DNA of 64,000 nucleotides, taken from assembly GCF_004138285.1 (NCBI RefSeq), contig NZ_SCFN01000015.1, positions 1-64,000 of the forward strand, in the 5' to 3' direction. The notes under the pieces were generated by a model, which was given only the letters and a program-made list of their open reading frames with translations, was not told the DNA's origin and did no database searches. Both the position numbers and the translations under genes were made by a program. Positions 1 through 7,597 of this stretch are shown here, piece by piece. Origin of the DNA: Gottfriedia acidiceleris. Its GTDB lineage: Bacteria > Bacillota > Bacilli > Bacillales > Bacillaceae_G. Numbering within the stretch: the stretch's first letter is position 1; every line of letters starts with the position of its first letter.

Positions 1-57
1 CGTTTACTTCATGTTTTGTTTAGTTTTCAAAGTTCACTTCATCGCGTCATTAGCGAC
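1..57 (-). other. 5' leader of an rRNA operon that lies left of the window
   Basis: Read on the bottom strand, this stretch follows two rRNA-type promoters and contains the A-rich run CTTTGAAAACTAAACAAAAC typical of Bacillus rRNA leaders and spacers. The 16S gene itself is not in the window. In B. subtilis, rrnD lies next to ygxA, ygzB and perR, which fits this location. Confidence 0.75.
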
Positions 58-63
58 TTTTTC

Positions 64-92
64 ATATTAACATCCTCAGAAGAGCCTGTCAA
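64..92 (-). promoter_or_regulatory. rRNA operon promoter P2 (sigma-A)
   Basis: The bottom strand reads TTGACA (87-92), a 17-bp spacer, then TAATAT (64-69). Both hexamers are at or near consensus. It lies about 80 bp downstream of a second promoter of the same type, the tandem P1/P2 layout of Bacillus rRNA operons. Confidence 0.85.
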
Positions 93-147
93 CATTTTTT
101 TAAAATCTTTTTTCTTTCGACGCCGTCATCTCTTGGCGACATAGAAT

Positions 148-176
148 AATATAACATCGATAAATCACACCGTCAA
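148..176 (-). promoter_or_regulatory. rRNA operon promoter P1 (sigma-A)
   Basis: The bottom strand reads TTGACG (171-176), a 17-bp spacer, then TATATT (148-153), preceded by an A/T-rich tract that could act as an UP element. It is the upstream partner of the promoter at 64-92. The rest of the gap, up to 372, is A/T rich and shows no gene. Confidence 0.8.
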
Positions 177-372
177 CACTTTTTAAAAGTTTTTTCAAAA
201 AAAATGAAAACTCTTTTCTAATAAAGAATACACATGTATTTGGACATACAAATATTAACTCTTAATACTTTAATACAAACAAGCTGAATACACTTAAAAA
301 AGTACAACAAAAGGATCCTAACAGTAGTGAATTGTTCAATATCATCTATCCGATTTGAGAGAGGTGTAAATA

Positions 373-1089
373 ATGAATGGTTTCGTATTGTTTTCAAAGT
401 AACATATTTTTACATTATTAATCATTCTCTTACTTCTTATCTGTTTATTTTACTTCAGAAATTTAATAAACAATAAGAAAAAAGTAGATTTATTCATCCG
501 CACATCGTCTCAATGTTTACAGTTGAATTTCTATTATATGGATGGCTTATTAAAACAAACCAGTGGGATTGGGGTGATTCATTACCTCTCCAACTATGCG
601 GTATAAGTATGTATCTATGCTGTTATACACTTATTACAAAAAATTATAAAGTATATGAGATTATCTATTTTTGGGATAGCTGGGGCTATCCAAGTTGTAC
701 TTACTCCAGATATCAAATATAGCTTTCCTCATTTTAAATATATACAATTTTTCACTACTCACGGAGGAATTATTATTTCTATTTGTTATATGACATTTAT
801 CTTTGGATATACTCCAACTCTCCATTCATTATTAAAGTCCTTCCTTTATATAATTTTATTAGCTATACCTATTTACTTACTGGATTATGTCATAAACGGA
901 AACTACTTATTTTTAAGAGCTAAACCTGCTGGAGCAAACTTGCTAGAATTTTTTGGGCCATGGCCATATTACTTAATAGTATTAGGCTTAATTCTTATCC
1001 CCTATTTTTTGATTTTATTTCTCCCAATTCATTTTTTAAACCAAAAGAAGCAGATAAACCAAGTACCATCCAATTATACTATCAATTAA
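373..1089 (+). pseudogene. decayed YwaF/TIGR02206-like integral membrane protein gene
   Basis: Three reading frames join into one membrane protein of the YwaF type. A Shine-Dalgarno (GAGAGGTG) precedes ATG 373, giving MNGFVLFSK. A TAA at 400-402 sits where CAA would keep the frame open, and the frame then continues with hydrophobic residues. Near position 510 the homologous frame shifts to one containing SLPLQLCGISMYLC. Near 675, in a T/G run, it shifts again to GIAGAIQVVLTPD and runs on as membrane helices to the stop at 1089. One nonsense and two compensating frameshifts make a functional product unlikely. Sequencing error could explain single indels but hardly all three lesions. The family assignment is from memory of the motifs. 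Confidence 0.75.
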
Positions 1090-1226
1090 TAATGTGAGAA
1101 TGTCCTGTATTTAGCTTAAATCCAAAATTCATCAATTTCATTAAATAAGTTCGAATTGTTTTCCATGTTAGCACTAACATTTCCTATCTCATTTATGCTA
1201 TATTTACAATGAATGGGGTGGACAAA

Positions 1227-1586
1227 GTGGCAAAAAAGAAAAGTAGTAAAATTAATAATATAAGAACGTTTGCACTTTCATTATTATTTATTGGCTTCAT
1301 CATTATGTATGGTGGTGTATTTTTCAGAGAGCATAAGATTGTCATGACGATATTTATGCTTGTGGGATTTTTAGCGATTATTGGTAGTACAGTTGTTTAT
1401 TTTTGGATCGGAATGCTGTCTACAAAAACGATTCAAGTCATCTGTCCGAATTGTAACAAAACGACTAAAATGCTTGGTAAAGTTGACATCTGTATGTATT
1501 GTAATGAGCCACTTACATTAGATCCTTCATTAGAAGGAAAAGAATTTAATGAAAAATATAATAGCAAACGAGATGCTAAACAATAG
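1227..1586 (+). CDS. ygzB: YgzB/UPF0295 family membrane protein
   Basis: Small protein of about 119 residues and unknown function with two membrane helices (roughly residues 12-32 and 38-60), followed by a cytoplasmic zinc-ribbon-like part. The latter has two CxxC-type pairs (CPNC and CMYC). I chose the GTG at 1227 because GGGGTGG lies just upstream and the product then begins [10 protein letters not shown], as UPF0295 proteins do. An in-frame ATG at 1209 has no ribosome-binding site. The gene sits beside perR, convergent with it, as in B. subtilis and B. cereus. A shared hairpin separates the two. Confidence 0.85.
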   Translation: MAKKKSSKINNIRTFALSLLFIGFIIMYGGVFFREHKIVMTIFMLVGFLAIIGSTVVYFWIGMLSTKTIQVICPNCNKTTKMLGKVDICMYCNEPLTLDPSLEGKEFNEKYNSKRDAKQ

Positions 1587-1593
1587 CATAATA

Positions 1594-1629
1594 AATAAAG
1601 CACATTACAATTATGTAATGTGCTTTATT
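1594..1629. terminator. bidirectional terminator between ygzB and perR
   Basis: A 15-bp perfect inverted repeat with core CACATTAC / GTAATGTG and a 6-nt loop, flanked by A and T tracts. It overlaps the perR stop codon and can serve both convergent genes. Confidence 0.8.
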
Positions 1630-2065
1630 ATGATAATGTTTTTTCTTTACATTTAGGACAAATACCGTATACTTCCATTCTATGATTGGTTACTTCAAAT
1701 CCCGTTTCCTTTTCAACATAAAGATTGATTCCTTCTAATCCGTCGTAATGAAAGTCATTCATTTCACCACATTTTTCACAAATAATATGATAATGATCAG
1801 TTGTTATATAATCAAAACGACTAGAAGAATCACCGAAGTTTAATTCTTTAACCATTCCTACTTCACGTAATACTCTGAGATTATTGTAAACTGTTGCCAC
1901 ACTCATATTTGGAAATTTTCCCTCAAGTGCTTTATAGATTTCATCAGCAGTTGGATGTGTTCCACTTCCTATTAAATATTCTATAATTGCATGCCTCTGA
2001 GGTGTAATACGTACGCCGCTATTCTTTAAATGTAAAATTGCATCTTGAATATTTTCCTTATGCAA
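1628..2065 (-). CDS. perR: peroxide-responsive repressor PerR (Fur family)
   Basis: A 145-residue Fur-family metalloregulator that represses peroxide-defence genes when loaded with Fe or Mn. It loses DNA binding when H2O2 oxidises its metal-ligand histidines. The N-terminal winged helix spans roughly residues 1-80 ([23 protein letters not shown]). The dimer domain carries the DHYHIIC regulatory-site residues, with the His of GTHPTADE as another expected ligand. The structural zinc site CEKCG...CPKC is complete. The start is TTG 2065, placed by GGGGAGAG about 7 nt upstream; no good ATG exists. The neighbour bcp is a peroxide-detoxifying enzyme. I could not identify a convincing Per box upstream by eye. 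Confidence 0.93.
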   Translation of the reverse strand: MHKENIQDAILHLKNSGVRITPQRHAIIEYLIGSGTHPTADEIYKALEGKFPNMSVATVYNNLRVLREVGMVKELNFGDSSSRFDYITTDHYHIICEKCGEMNDFHYDGLEGINLYVEKETGFEVTNHRMEVYGICPKCKEKTLS

Positions 2066-2202
2066 CGCCGCTCTCCCCGTTTCTATAAAATAGTTCCAAA
2101 ATTAATTACTTATTATTAGTTTATTCAACTGCAAGAATATTTGTCAACTTTTTGAGAATTTCTTAAAAAAATTAGCCAATGCTTGTATCCCATATACCAA
2201 AA

Positions 2203-2232
2203 CAAAAAAAATGTGCGAGAATTCTCTCGCAC
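2203..2232 (-). terminator. rho-independent terminator of bcp
   Basis: Perfect 8-bp stem GTGCGAGA/TCTCGCAC with a 4-nt loop, followed on the bottom strand by eight T residues. It ends transcripts coming from bcp before perR. The rest of the 2066-2394 gap is A/T rich, with nothing else recognised. Confidence 0.85.
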
Positions 2233-2394
2233 TTCAATATGCTATCATCTGAGGAGGTATGCCCTATACTTCAATATATTCCTTAAAGCAATATAGGTAT
2301 AGACGAAAAGCTCGATTATTTTAGATAAAACGATTCTTTCTCAAAAAAACTTAACATAAATCAAGTTATTAACCTAAAATAGTTTGTACAAATT

Positions 2395-2859
2395 TTAAGA
2401 ACGATAAATTACACTAAAAACATCTTCAACATGATTCTTGACTCTAACCTTTTGCCATACATTTTCGATACAACCTTCTTCATCAATTAAAAATGTTGTA
2501 CGTTCTATTCCCATATACTCCTTACCAAAATTATTCTTTAACTTCCATACATCATATAACTTTGCAACTTCAGTTGTTTCGTCTGAAAGTAATAAAAATG
2601 GTAATTGATGTTTTTCAATAAATTTTTCATGTCTTTTTACAGGATCAGGACTTATTCCTAAAATTACTGTTCCACTATTCATAAACCTTTCATATGAATC
2701 TCTAAAGTCACAAGCTTCCGTAGTACAACCTGGTGTCATATCCTTTGGGTAAAAATAGAGAACTACTTTCTTACCTCTAAAGTCTGATAAAGTTACATCT
2801 TCTCCATTACTTGCTGGTAAAGTAAATTCCGGTGCTTTCATTCCAATTTCAACAGTCAT
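2395..2859 (-). CDS. bcp: thioredoxin-dependent peroxiredoxin (BCP/PrxQ type)
   Basis: A 154-residue peroxiredoxin (YgaF in B. subtilis) that reduces H2O2 and organic peroxides using thioredoxin. The hallmark DMTPGCTTEACDFRD holds the peroxidatic Cys and, five residues on, the possible resolving Cys of PrxQ proteins. The thioredoxin-fold strand KVVLYFYPKD precedes it. The ATG at 2859 is chosen because AAGGAGATTGTT lies directly before it; an in-frame ATG six codons upstream lacks such a site. It sits between perR and a potassium-channel gene on the same strand. PerR control is plausible but no operator was identified. Confidence 0.92.
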   Translation of the reverse strand: MTVEIGMKAPEFTLPASNGEDVTLSDFRGKKVVLYFYPKDMTPGCTTEACDFRDSYERFMNSGTVILGISPDPVKRHEKFIEKHQLPFLLLSDETTEVAKLYDVWKLKNNFGKEYMGIERTTFLIDEEGCIENVWQKVRVKNHVEDVFSVIYRS

Positions 2860-2882
2860 AACAATCTCCTTAATCATAAATA

Positions 2883-3290
2883 TTAACGTTCTTCTTTAAA
2901 TACTTGTAAAACAAAAGCCGCTGGCATCGTATAACCGATGAGCGCTTCAATCATAGCAACCCATCTACCGATCCCCACTGGTACAATATCCCCATAGCCT
3001 ACAGACAAAAGGGTGATTGCGCTAAAATATAAGCATAACCCCATTATATGGTAATTAGTCCCTTCAATAGGAATAGAATGCTCAATTAAAATTGGATGTG
3101 GCCCTCGCTCTAGTATAAAATACACTGCGCTAAAGCCTATAAGTACCGTTCCATATATTAAAAATAAAAGTATGTAATTATTAATTGAAATAAGACTTTT
3201 ATTGACTTTTGTAGTTGAAGTATTCCATAAATACACTAGACTATACAAAATCGCAAATATAGCAATAAAAAAGAAAAAAGCAGTTCCCAT
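2883..3290 (-). CDS. two-pore-domain-type potassium channel protein (Ion_trans_2)
   Basis: A 135-residue membrane protein with three hydrophobic segments (about residues 3-22, 38-62 and 108-130) and a pore loop with TLLSVGYGDIVPVG. That includes the K+ selectivity filter, in a small KcsA-like arrangement with an added N-terminal helix. It would form a tetrameric K+ channel. There is no visible RCK/TrkA regulatory domain, so gating is unknown. ATG 3290 is preferred over GTG 3299, since GAGGTGATTGG then lies at normal spacing. It ends only 23 bp before bcp starts, so the two may be cotranscribed. Confidence 0.8.
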   Translation of the reverse strand: MGTAFFFFIAIFAILYSLVYLWNTSTTKVNKSLISINNYILLFLIYGTVLIGFSAVYFILERGPHPILIEHSIPIEGTNYHIMGLCLYFSAITLLSVGYGDIVPVGIGRWVAMIEALIGYTMPAAFVLQVFKEER

Positions 3291-3342
3291 TCCAATCACC
3301 TCATTTCAATTTATGAAACAAGCTATTGAAATAGAATACTGC

Positions 3343-4128
3343 TTAGTTACCAGCACCTTTATATTTTTTTACACCTTGGTTCCAAATTAAAACAGATATA
3401 ACAAAAACAACTAATCCCATAACCGGTGTTAAAAATGAATAGACATACCATTCACTTCTACGAAGAAAATACGCAGCTGGATAAACACCAACAAATGCAA
3501 ATGGTAAAATCCATGTTAAGACAAAGCGAATTATTGGATGATAAATATTAATCGGATAACGACCATAGTTTCCTATATTATACATTAATGGCATAATAGA
3601 CGTTCTTGCATCTGACCAAAATCCGATACTTGCTAAGGCAATAAAGATACCGGCATACACAAACATTCCACCAAAAGCCATTAGTAGAAATAAAAATGGA
3701 TCATACCAAGTGATTGAAAGTCCTAATTTAAAACCTGCATAAATCATAATAATCAATCCAGTAATAGCACCTAGTAACGATTCTAACTCCATTTTCTCTA
3801 ATACAACTTGAAAAAGACTATGAATTGGTCGAGTTAAAATACGATCAAACTCTCCCTTTACAATGTAACGATCATTAAAATCCCATATATTAAAAAATGA
3901 AGCAAAGAGAGCAAATGGAACTAAAAAGAAACCATAAATGAATACAATTTCGTCTCGGTTCCATCCTTCAATAAGTGAAGTATGATTGAAAACTAATAAT
4001 ATAAAAATTAAATTTACAGCCTGAGCCATCAAATCAGATAAAAATGATAAAAAGAAATTTGCTCTATATTGTAATTTCGTTTTTAAGTATTGACCCGAAT
4101 ATTGTAGAAATATATTTAAATAAAACAT
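3343..4128 (-). CDS. ABC-2 type transporter permease, second subunit (DUF990 family)
   Basis: A 261-residue membrane protein with about six predicted transmembrane segments, resembling the ABC-2 permeases of COG3694. It is the last gene of a three-gene exporter operon (ATPase, permease 1, permease 2). Its Shine-Dalgarno (AGGAGG) lies inside the last codons of permease 1, with a 3-bp gap, which points to translational coupling. Family members export lipids, antibiotics or polymers; the substrate cannot be read from the sequence. Two different permeases of similar size fit a heterodimeric membrane domain. Confidence 0.8.
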   Translation of the reverse strand: MFYLNIFLQYSGQYLKTKLQYRANFFLSFLSDLMAQAVNLIFILLVFNHTSLIEGWNRDEIVFIYGFFLVPFALFASFFNIWDFNDRYIVKGEFDRILTRPIHSLFQVVLEKMELESLLGAITGLIIMIYAGFKLGLSITWYDPFLFLLMAFGGMFVYAGIFIALASIGFWSDARTSIMPLMYNIGNYGRYPINIYHPIIRFVLTWILPFAFVGVYPAAYFLRRSEWYVYSFLTPVMGLVVFVISVLIWNQGVKKYKGAGN

Positions 4129-4131
4129 TCT

Positions 4132-4923
4132 TTAACCTCCTTGTATAACAAGATGCTTTTTAGCTTTATACCATATAAGAGTAATAGGGATACATAAAAT
4201 AATAATCCAAATTACTTGAAATAAAAGGCCTCTTAAAATCAATTCACCTTTTATGCCTTGAGCAAAAATCATACTAGGAATATAGCTGATCCCTTGAAAT
4301 GGTAAATACTTCATTACATCTTGTGCCCAAACCGGAAAGAACGTAATTGGAATCGTTAAACCTGAAAATAAATCAATGATGACACGTTTAGCTTGAATAA
4401 ATCCCATATTATTTTGAAGGAAGAATGCCATTAATCCTGTTAATAAATTCAATTGTGTATTAATTGCAAAACTGAAAATCGAAGCAATTAAAAATAAACC
4501 TAAAGTTTTCAAATTAAATGAAACATCTAAACGAAAAATTAAAGCAACTATAATAAAGCCTGGAATTGAAAAGAAAAAGAATCTAAAAATCCCCTCACCT
4601 AACCCTTGCATCACTTTAGTAAGTAAATAGTTATAAGGTCTAATAAGTTCTATTGCTACTTTACCTTCTACAATTTCTTCAGCAATTTCACGGTCAAGAT
4701 TATTAAAATAAAACGCCCTTGCCATCCAGGCAATTGCTACATAAGTAGTCATCTGGTTTACTGAAACACCTTGAATTGATCCTTGGTGACCGTAGATCGC
4801 TTTCCATAAAAAGAAATAAGCACCTATATTAATCGTATAAATAACAATTCCGGTGTAATAATTAGTACGATACGCTAACATCATTAAAAAACGGATACGA
4901 ATGATTTCAATATACTTACTCAT
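4132..4923 (-). CDS. ABC-2 type transporter permease, first subunit (DUF990 family)
   Basis: A 263-residue protein with an N-terminal cytoplasmic start (MSKYIEIIRIRF) and about six membrane helices, resembling COG4587 permeases. Its start overlaps the end of the ATPase gene by 8 nt (ATGAGTAA), so the two are translationally coupled. It pairs with the next permease and the upstream ATPase. The trio sits between the K+ channel and gsaB, a position that holds no such genes in B. subtilis. Confidence 0.8.
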   Translation of the reverse strand: MSKYIEIIRIRFLMMLAYRTNYYTGIVIYTINIGAYFFLWKAIYGHQGSIQGVSVNQMTTYVAIAWMARAFYFNNLDREIAEEIVEGKVAIELIRPYNYLLTKVMQGLGEGIFRFFFFSIPGFIIVALIFRLDVSFNLKTLGLFLIASIFSFAINTQLNLLTGLMAFFLQNNMGFIQAKRVIIDLFSGLTIPITFFPVWAQDVMKYLPFQGISYIPSMIFAQGIKGELILRGLLFQVIWIIILCIPITLIWYKAKKHLVIQGG

Positions 4924-5929
4924 TACTAATACCTTCTTGGTAAATGTTTCGTATAATTTCTTCTGTAGAAATCTCTAACATCTTCATATCTTTAACAGGA
5001 TTTGATTGTACTACTTTTGCAATAATCATAGAAATAAGTGTTTCATCATTCGGTAATGTAACACTCCAAATATTTTCGCCTTCTTCTTCCTTCCATTTTA
5101 CATCAGTTCGTCCGATTAACTCATTTAATGTAGTATGATTTACAGGCTTAATAAACTGGAATTGAATTTCTTTCTCTTCGCCCCATTGACCTTTTAACTG
5201 TTCAAGTCTTCCATCATAAATGATTTTCCCTTCATCTAACATAACTACTCGATCACATAGTGCCTCAATATCAGAAATATCATGGGTTGTTAAAAGAATT
5301 GTTGTGCCATATTTTTGGTTTAACTCTTTTAAAAACTCGCGAATTTTTAATTTTACTAATACATCTAATCCGATTGTTGGCTCATCTAAAAATAATAAAG
5401 GTGGATTATGAATTAAAGCAGCAGCTAATTCACATCTCATTCTTTGACCTAAAGATAACTTTCTTACAGGTTGATCTAATAATGGCTCAATATCCAAAGT
5501 CTTAATGATATACCCCATATGCTCTTCATATTGTTTATCTGGAATTTGATAAACTTTTTTTAGTAATCGAAATGATTCTTGTACAGCAATATCCCACCAT
5601 AATTGAGATCTTTGCCCAAATACAACACCTATTGATTTAACAAAACGCTCTCGATCTTTTTGAGGGTGGAAACCATTAACTGTTACATCACCAGAAGTAG
5701 GAGTTAGTATTCCCGTCAACATTTTAATTGTGGTCGACTTCCCTGCACCATTTTCCCCTATATAAGCCATCATTTCACCTTTCTTTACAGAAAAGCTTAT
5801 ATTATTAACGGCTGTTTTTGTTCTATAGTTTCTTGTAAACAAATCTCTAAATGCACCTTTTACACCAGAGCGACTCAAGAAAGTTTTAAATTCTTTGTGT
5901 AAGTTTTGAACTTCTATTATATTTTCCAT
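4916..5929 (-). CDS. ABC transporter ATP-binding protein (COG4586, DUF990-permease partner)
   Basis: A 337-residue ATPase that powers the two downstream permeases. Visible motifs are Walker A GENGAGKST (58-66), a variant signature LSLGQRMR (from 158) and Walker B LLFLDEP (178-184), then the H-loop TTHD near residue 216. A C-terminal extension of about 100 residues after the nucleotide-binding domain is usual in the daunorubicin-type ABC-A subfamily. A strong Shine-Dalgarno (GGAGGCAGTCT) precedes ATG 5929. It is first in the operon and divergent from gsaB. The exported substrate is unknown. Confidence 0.88.
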   Translation of the reverse strand: MENIIEVQNLHKEFKTFLSRSGVKGAFRDLFTRNYRTKTAVNNISFSVKKGEMMAYIGENGAGKSTTIKMLTGILTPTSGDVTVNGFHPQKDRERFVKSIGVVFGQRSQLWWDIAVQESFRLLKKVYQIPDKQYEEHMGYIIKTLDIEPLLDQPVRKLSLGQRMRCELAAALIHNPPLLFLDEPTIGLDVLVKLKIREFLKELNQKYGTTILLTTHDISDIEALCDRVVMLDEGKIIYDGRLEQLKGQWGEEKEIQFQFIKPVNHTTLNELIGRTDVKWKEEEGENIWSVTLPNDETLISMIIAKVVQSNPVKDMKMLEISTEEIIRNIYQEGISNE

Positions 5930-6099
5930 AGACTGCCTCCATTTTTTATTCCGTCGCTTAGTGTATTTGAAATACGAACTAAGTACAATAAAAAAGTACT
6001 AAAAAGTAGTTTCCAATTTTTTTCGTACTATTTTTATGAAAAATATAGATTCTACAAAATGTTCAAATTTCTTTTCAACTTGTAAAGGCTTACATTTAC

Positions 6100-6118
6100 C
6101 ACGAGCTAAAATTTCGTG
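6100..6118 (+). promoter_or_regulatory. short inverted repeat upstream of gsaB
   Basis: CACGA, 9 nt, TCGTG, just before a possible -10 (TAGAAT at 6120-6125) in the gap between the divergent ABC operon and gsaB. It may be an operator or a chance repeat. The remaining gap shows nothing else. Confidence 0.25.
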
Positions 6119-6201
6119 CTAGAATGTAATTTAACCACATAAATAATGTAAAGATGCCGGTTAAATTCTTTCATTTTTTTATTAATAATGGGAGGTACTC
6201 C

Positions 6202-7503
6202 ATGAATAATCAAAAGTCAATTGAAATACATAATGAAGCTTTAGAACACATCGTTGGAGGCGTAAACAGTCCTTCAAGATCGTTTAAAGCAGTTGGTGGC
6301 GGAGCTCCTGTCACAATGAAGCGTGCAAAAGGCGCATATTTTTGGGATGTAGATGGCAATCAATATATAGATTATTTAGCAGCATACGGTCCTATTATCA
6401 CTGGCCACGCTCACCCACATATTACAGCTGCAATTACAAAAACAGCAGAAAATGGTGTCCTTTACGGTACTCCTCATGAACTTGAAGTACAATTTGCCAA
6501 AATGCTAAAAGAAGCGATTCCTAGTATGGATAAAGTCAGATTTACAAATTCAGGTACTGAGTCCGTAATGACAACTATTCGTGTAGCGAGAGCATACACT
6601 GGTCGTACTAAAATCGTTAAATTTGCTGGATGCTATCACGGACATTCAGATTTAGTACTTGTTGCTGCAGGTTCTGGACCATCTACTCTTGGTACTCCTG
6701 ACTCCGCTGGTGTACCGCAAAGTATTGCTAATGAAGTCATTACAGTTCCATTTAATGACGTTACGGCATATGCAGAAACAATGGAAAAATGGGGTCATGA
6801 AGTAGCTGGAGTACTTGTTGAGCCAATCGTCGGTAACTTCGGAATCGTTGAACCGAAAGAAGGATTCCTAGAAGCTGTAAATGAAATTACGCACAATCAT
6901 GGTGCATTAGTTATTTATGATGAAGTGATTACTGCCTTCAGATTTATGTATGGAGGAGCACAAAATTTACTAGGAATTGAACCAGACTTAACAGCTCTTG
7001 GAAAGATTATAGGCGGTGGATTACCGATTGGAGCTTATGGTGGTAAAAAAGAAATTATGGAAACAGTTGCCCCACTTGGTCCTGCTTATCAAGCTGGTAC
7101 TATGGCAGGTAATCCAGCATCAATTGCAGCTGGAATTGCATGTCTTGAAGTATTAAAACAAGAAGGTGTCTATGAAGAATTAGATCGTCTAGGTACTATT
7201 CTTGAAAAAGGTATTCAGGAAAAAGCAGATGAGCACAACATCCATATAAAAATCAACCGCTTAAAAGGTGCCTTAACTGTTTATTTCAACGTTGACGAAG
7301 TAACGAATTATGAAGAAGCAAAAGAATCAGATGGAGAAGTTTTCGGTAGATTTTTTAAACTTCTTTTAGAAGAAGGTATTAATCTAGCACCATCAAAATA
7401 TGAAGCTTGGTTCTTAACTACAGCTCACACTGAACAAGATGTTCACCAAACAATTAACGCTGTTGGGAACGCGTTCTTAAAATTATCTACGATTAAACTA
7501 TGA
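6202..7503 (+). CDS. gsaB: glutamate-1-semialdehyde 2,1-aminomutase
   Basis: A 433-residue PLP enzyme (class-III aminotransferase fold) that converts glutamate-1-semialdehyde to 5-aminolevulinate for haem synthesis. The PLP lysine is K268 in [14 protein letters not shown], and FTNSGTESV and GCYHGHSD are family signatures. ATG 6202 follows GGGAGGTACTCC; the longer upstream frame has no support. It matches B. subtilis gsaB, the second aminomutase next to bcp and perR, rather than hemL of the hem operon. The sequence alone does not settle which paralogue does most haem synthesis here. Confidence 0.92.
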   Translation: MNNQKSIEIHNEALEHIVGGVNSPSRSFKAVGGGAPVTMKRAKGAYFWDVDGNQYIDYLAAYGPIITGHAHPHITAAITKTAENGVLYGTPHELEVQFAKMLKEAIPSMDKVRFTNSGTESVMTTIRVARAYTGRTKIVKFAGCYHGHSDLVLVAAGSGPSTLGTPDSAGVPQSIANEVITVPFNDVTAYAETMEKWGHEVAGVLVEPIVGNFGIVEPKEGFLEAVNEITHNHGALVIYDEVITAFRFMYGGAQNLLGIEPDLTALGKIIGGGLPIGAYGGKKEIMETVAPLGPAYQAGTMAGNPASIAAGIACLEVLKQEGVYEELDRLGTILEKGIQEKADEHNIHIKINRLKGALTVYFNVDEVTNYEEAKESDGEVFGRFFKLLLEEGINLAPSKYEAWFLTTAHTEQDVHQTINAVGNAFLKLSTIKL

Positions 7504-7510
7504 TATATCT

Positions 7511-7537
7511 GAGGTCACTACAAGTTGAAGTGACCTC
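7511..7537 (+). terminator. hairpin after gsaB (weak terminator)
   Basis: A 9-bp stem GAGGTCACT/AGTGACCTC right after the stop codon, but without a clear U tract. Transcription may partly read into the glutamate synthase gene 60 bp further on. Confidence 0.5.
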
Positions 7538-7597
7538 TATTCATACATAGTTAATTCTGAATAATCAATTTTTTTATTATAAATAGGAGGTAGTTAA

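Noticed and set aside
2066-2130. Possible Per box upstream of perR
   Set aside because: The A/T-rich stretch near 2100-2125 does not align well with TTATAATTATTATAA, so I do not call it.
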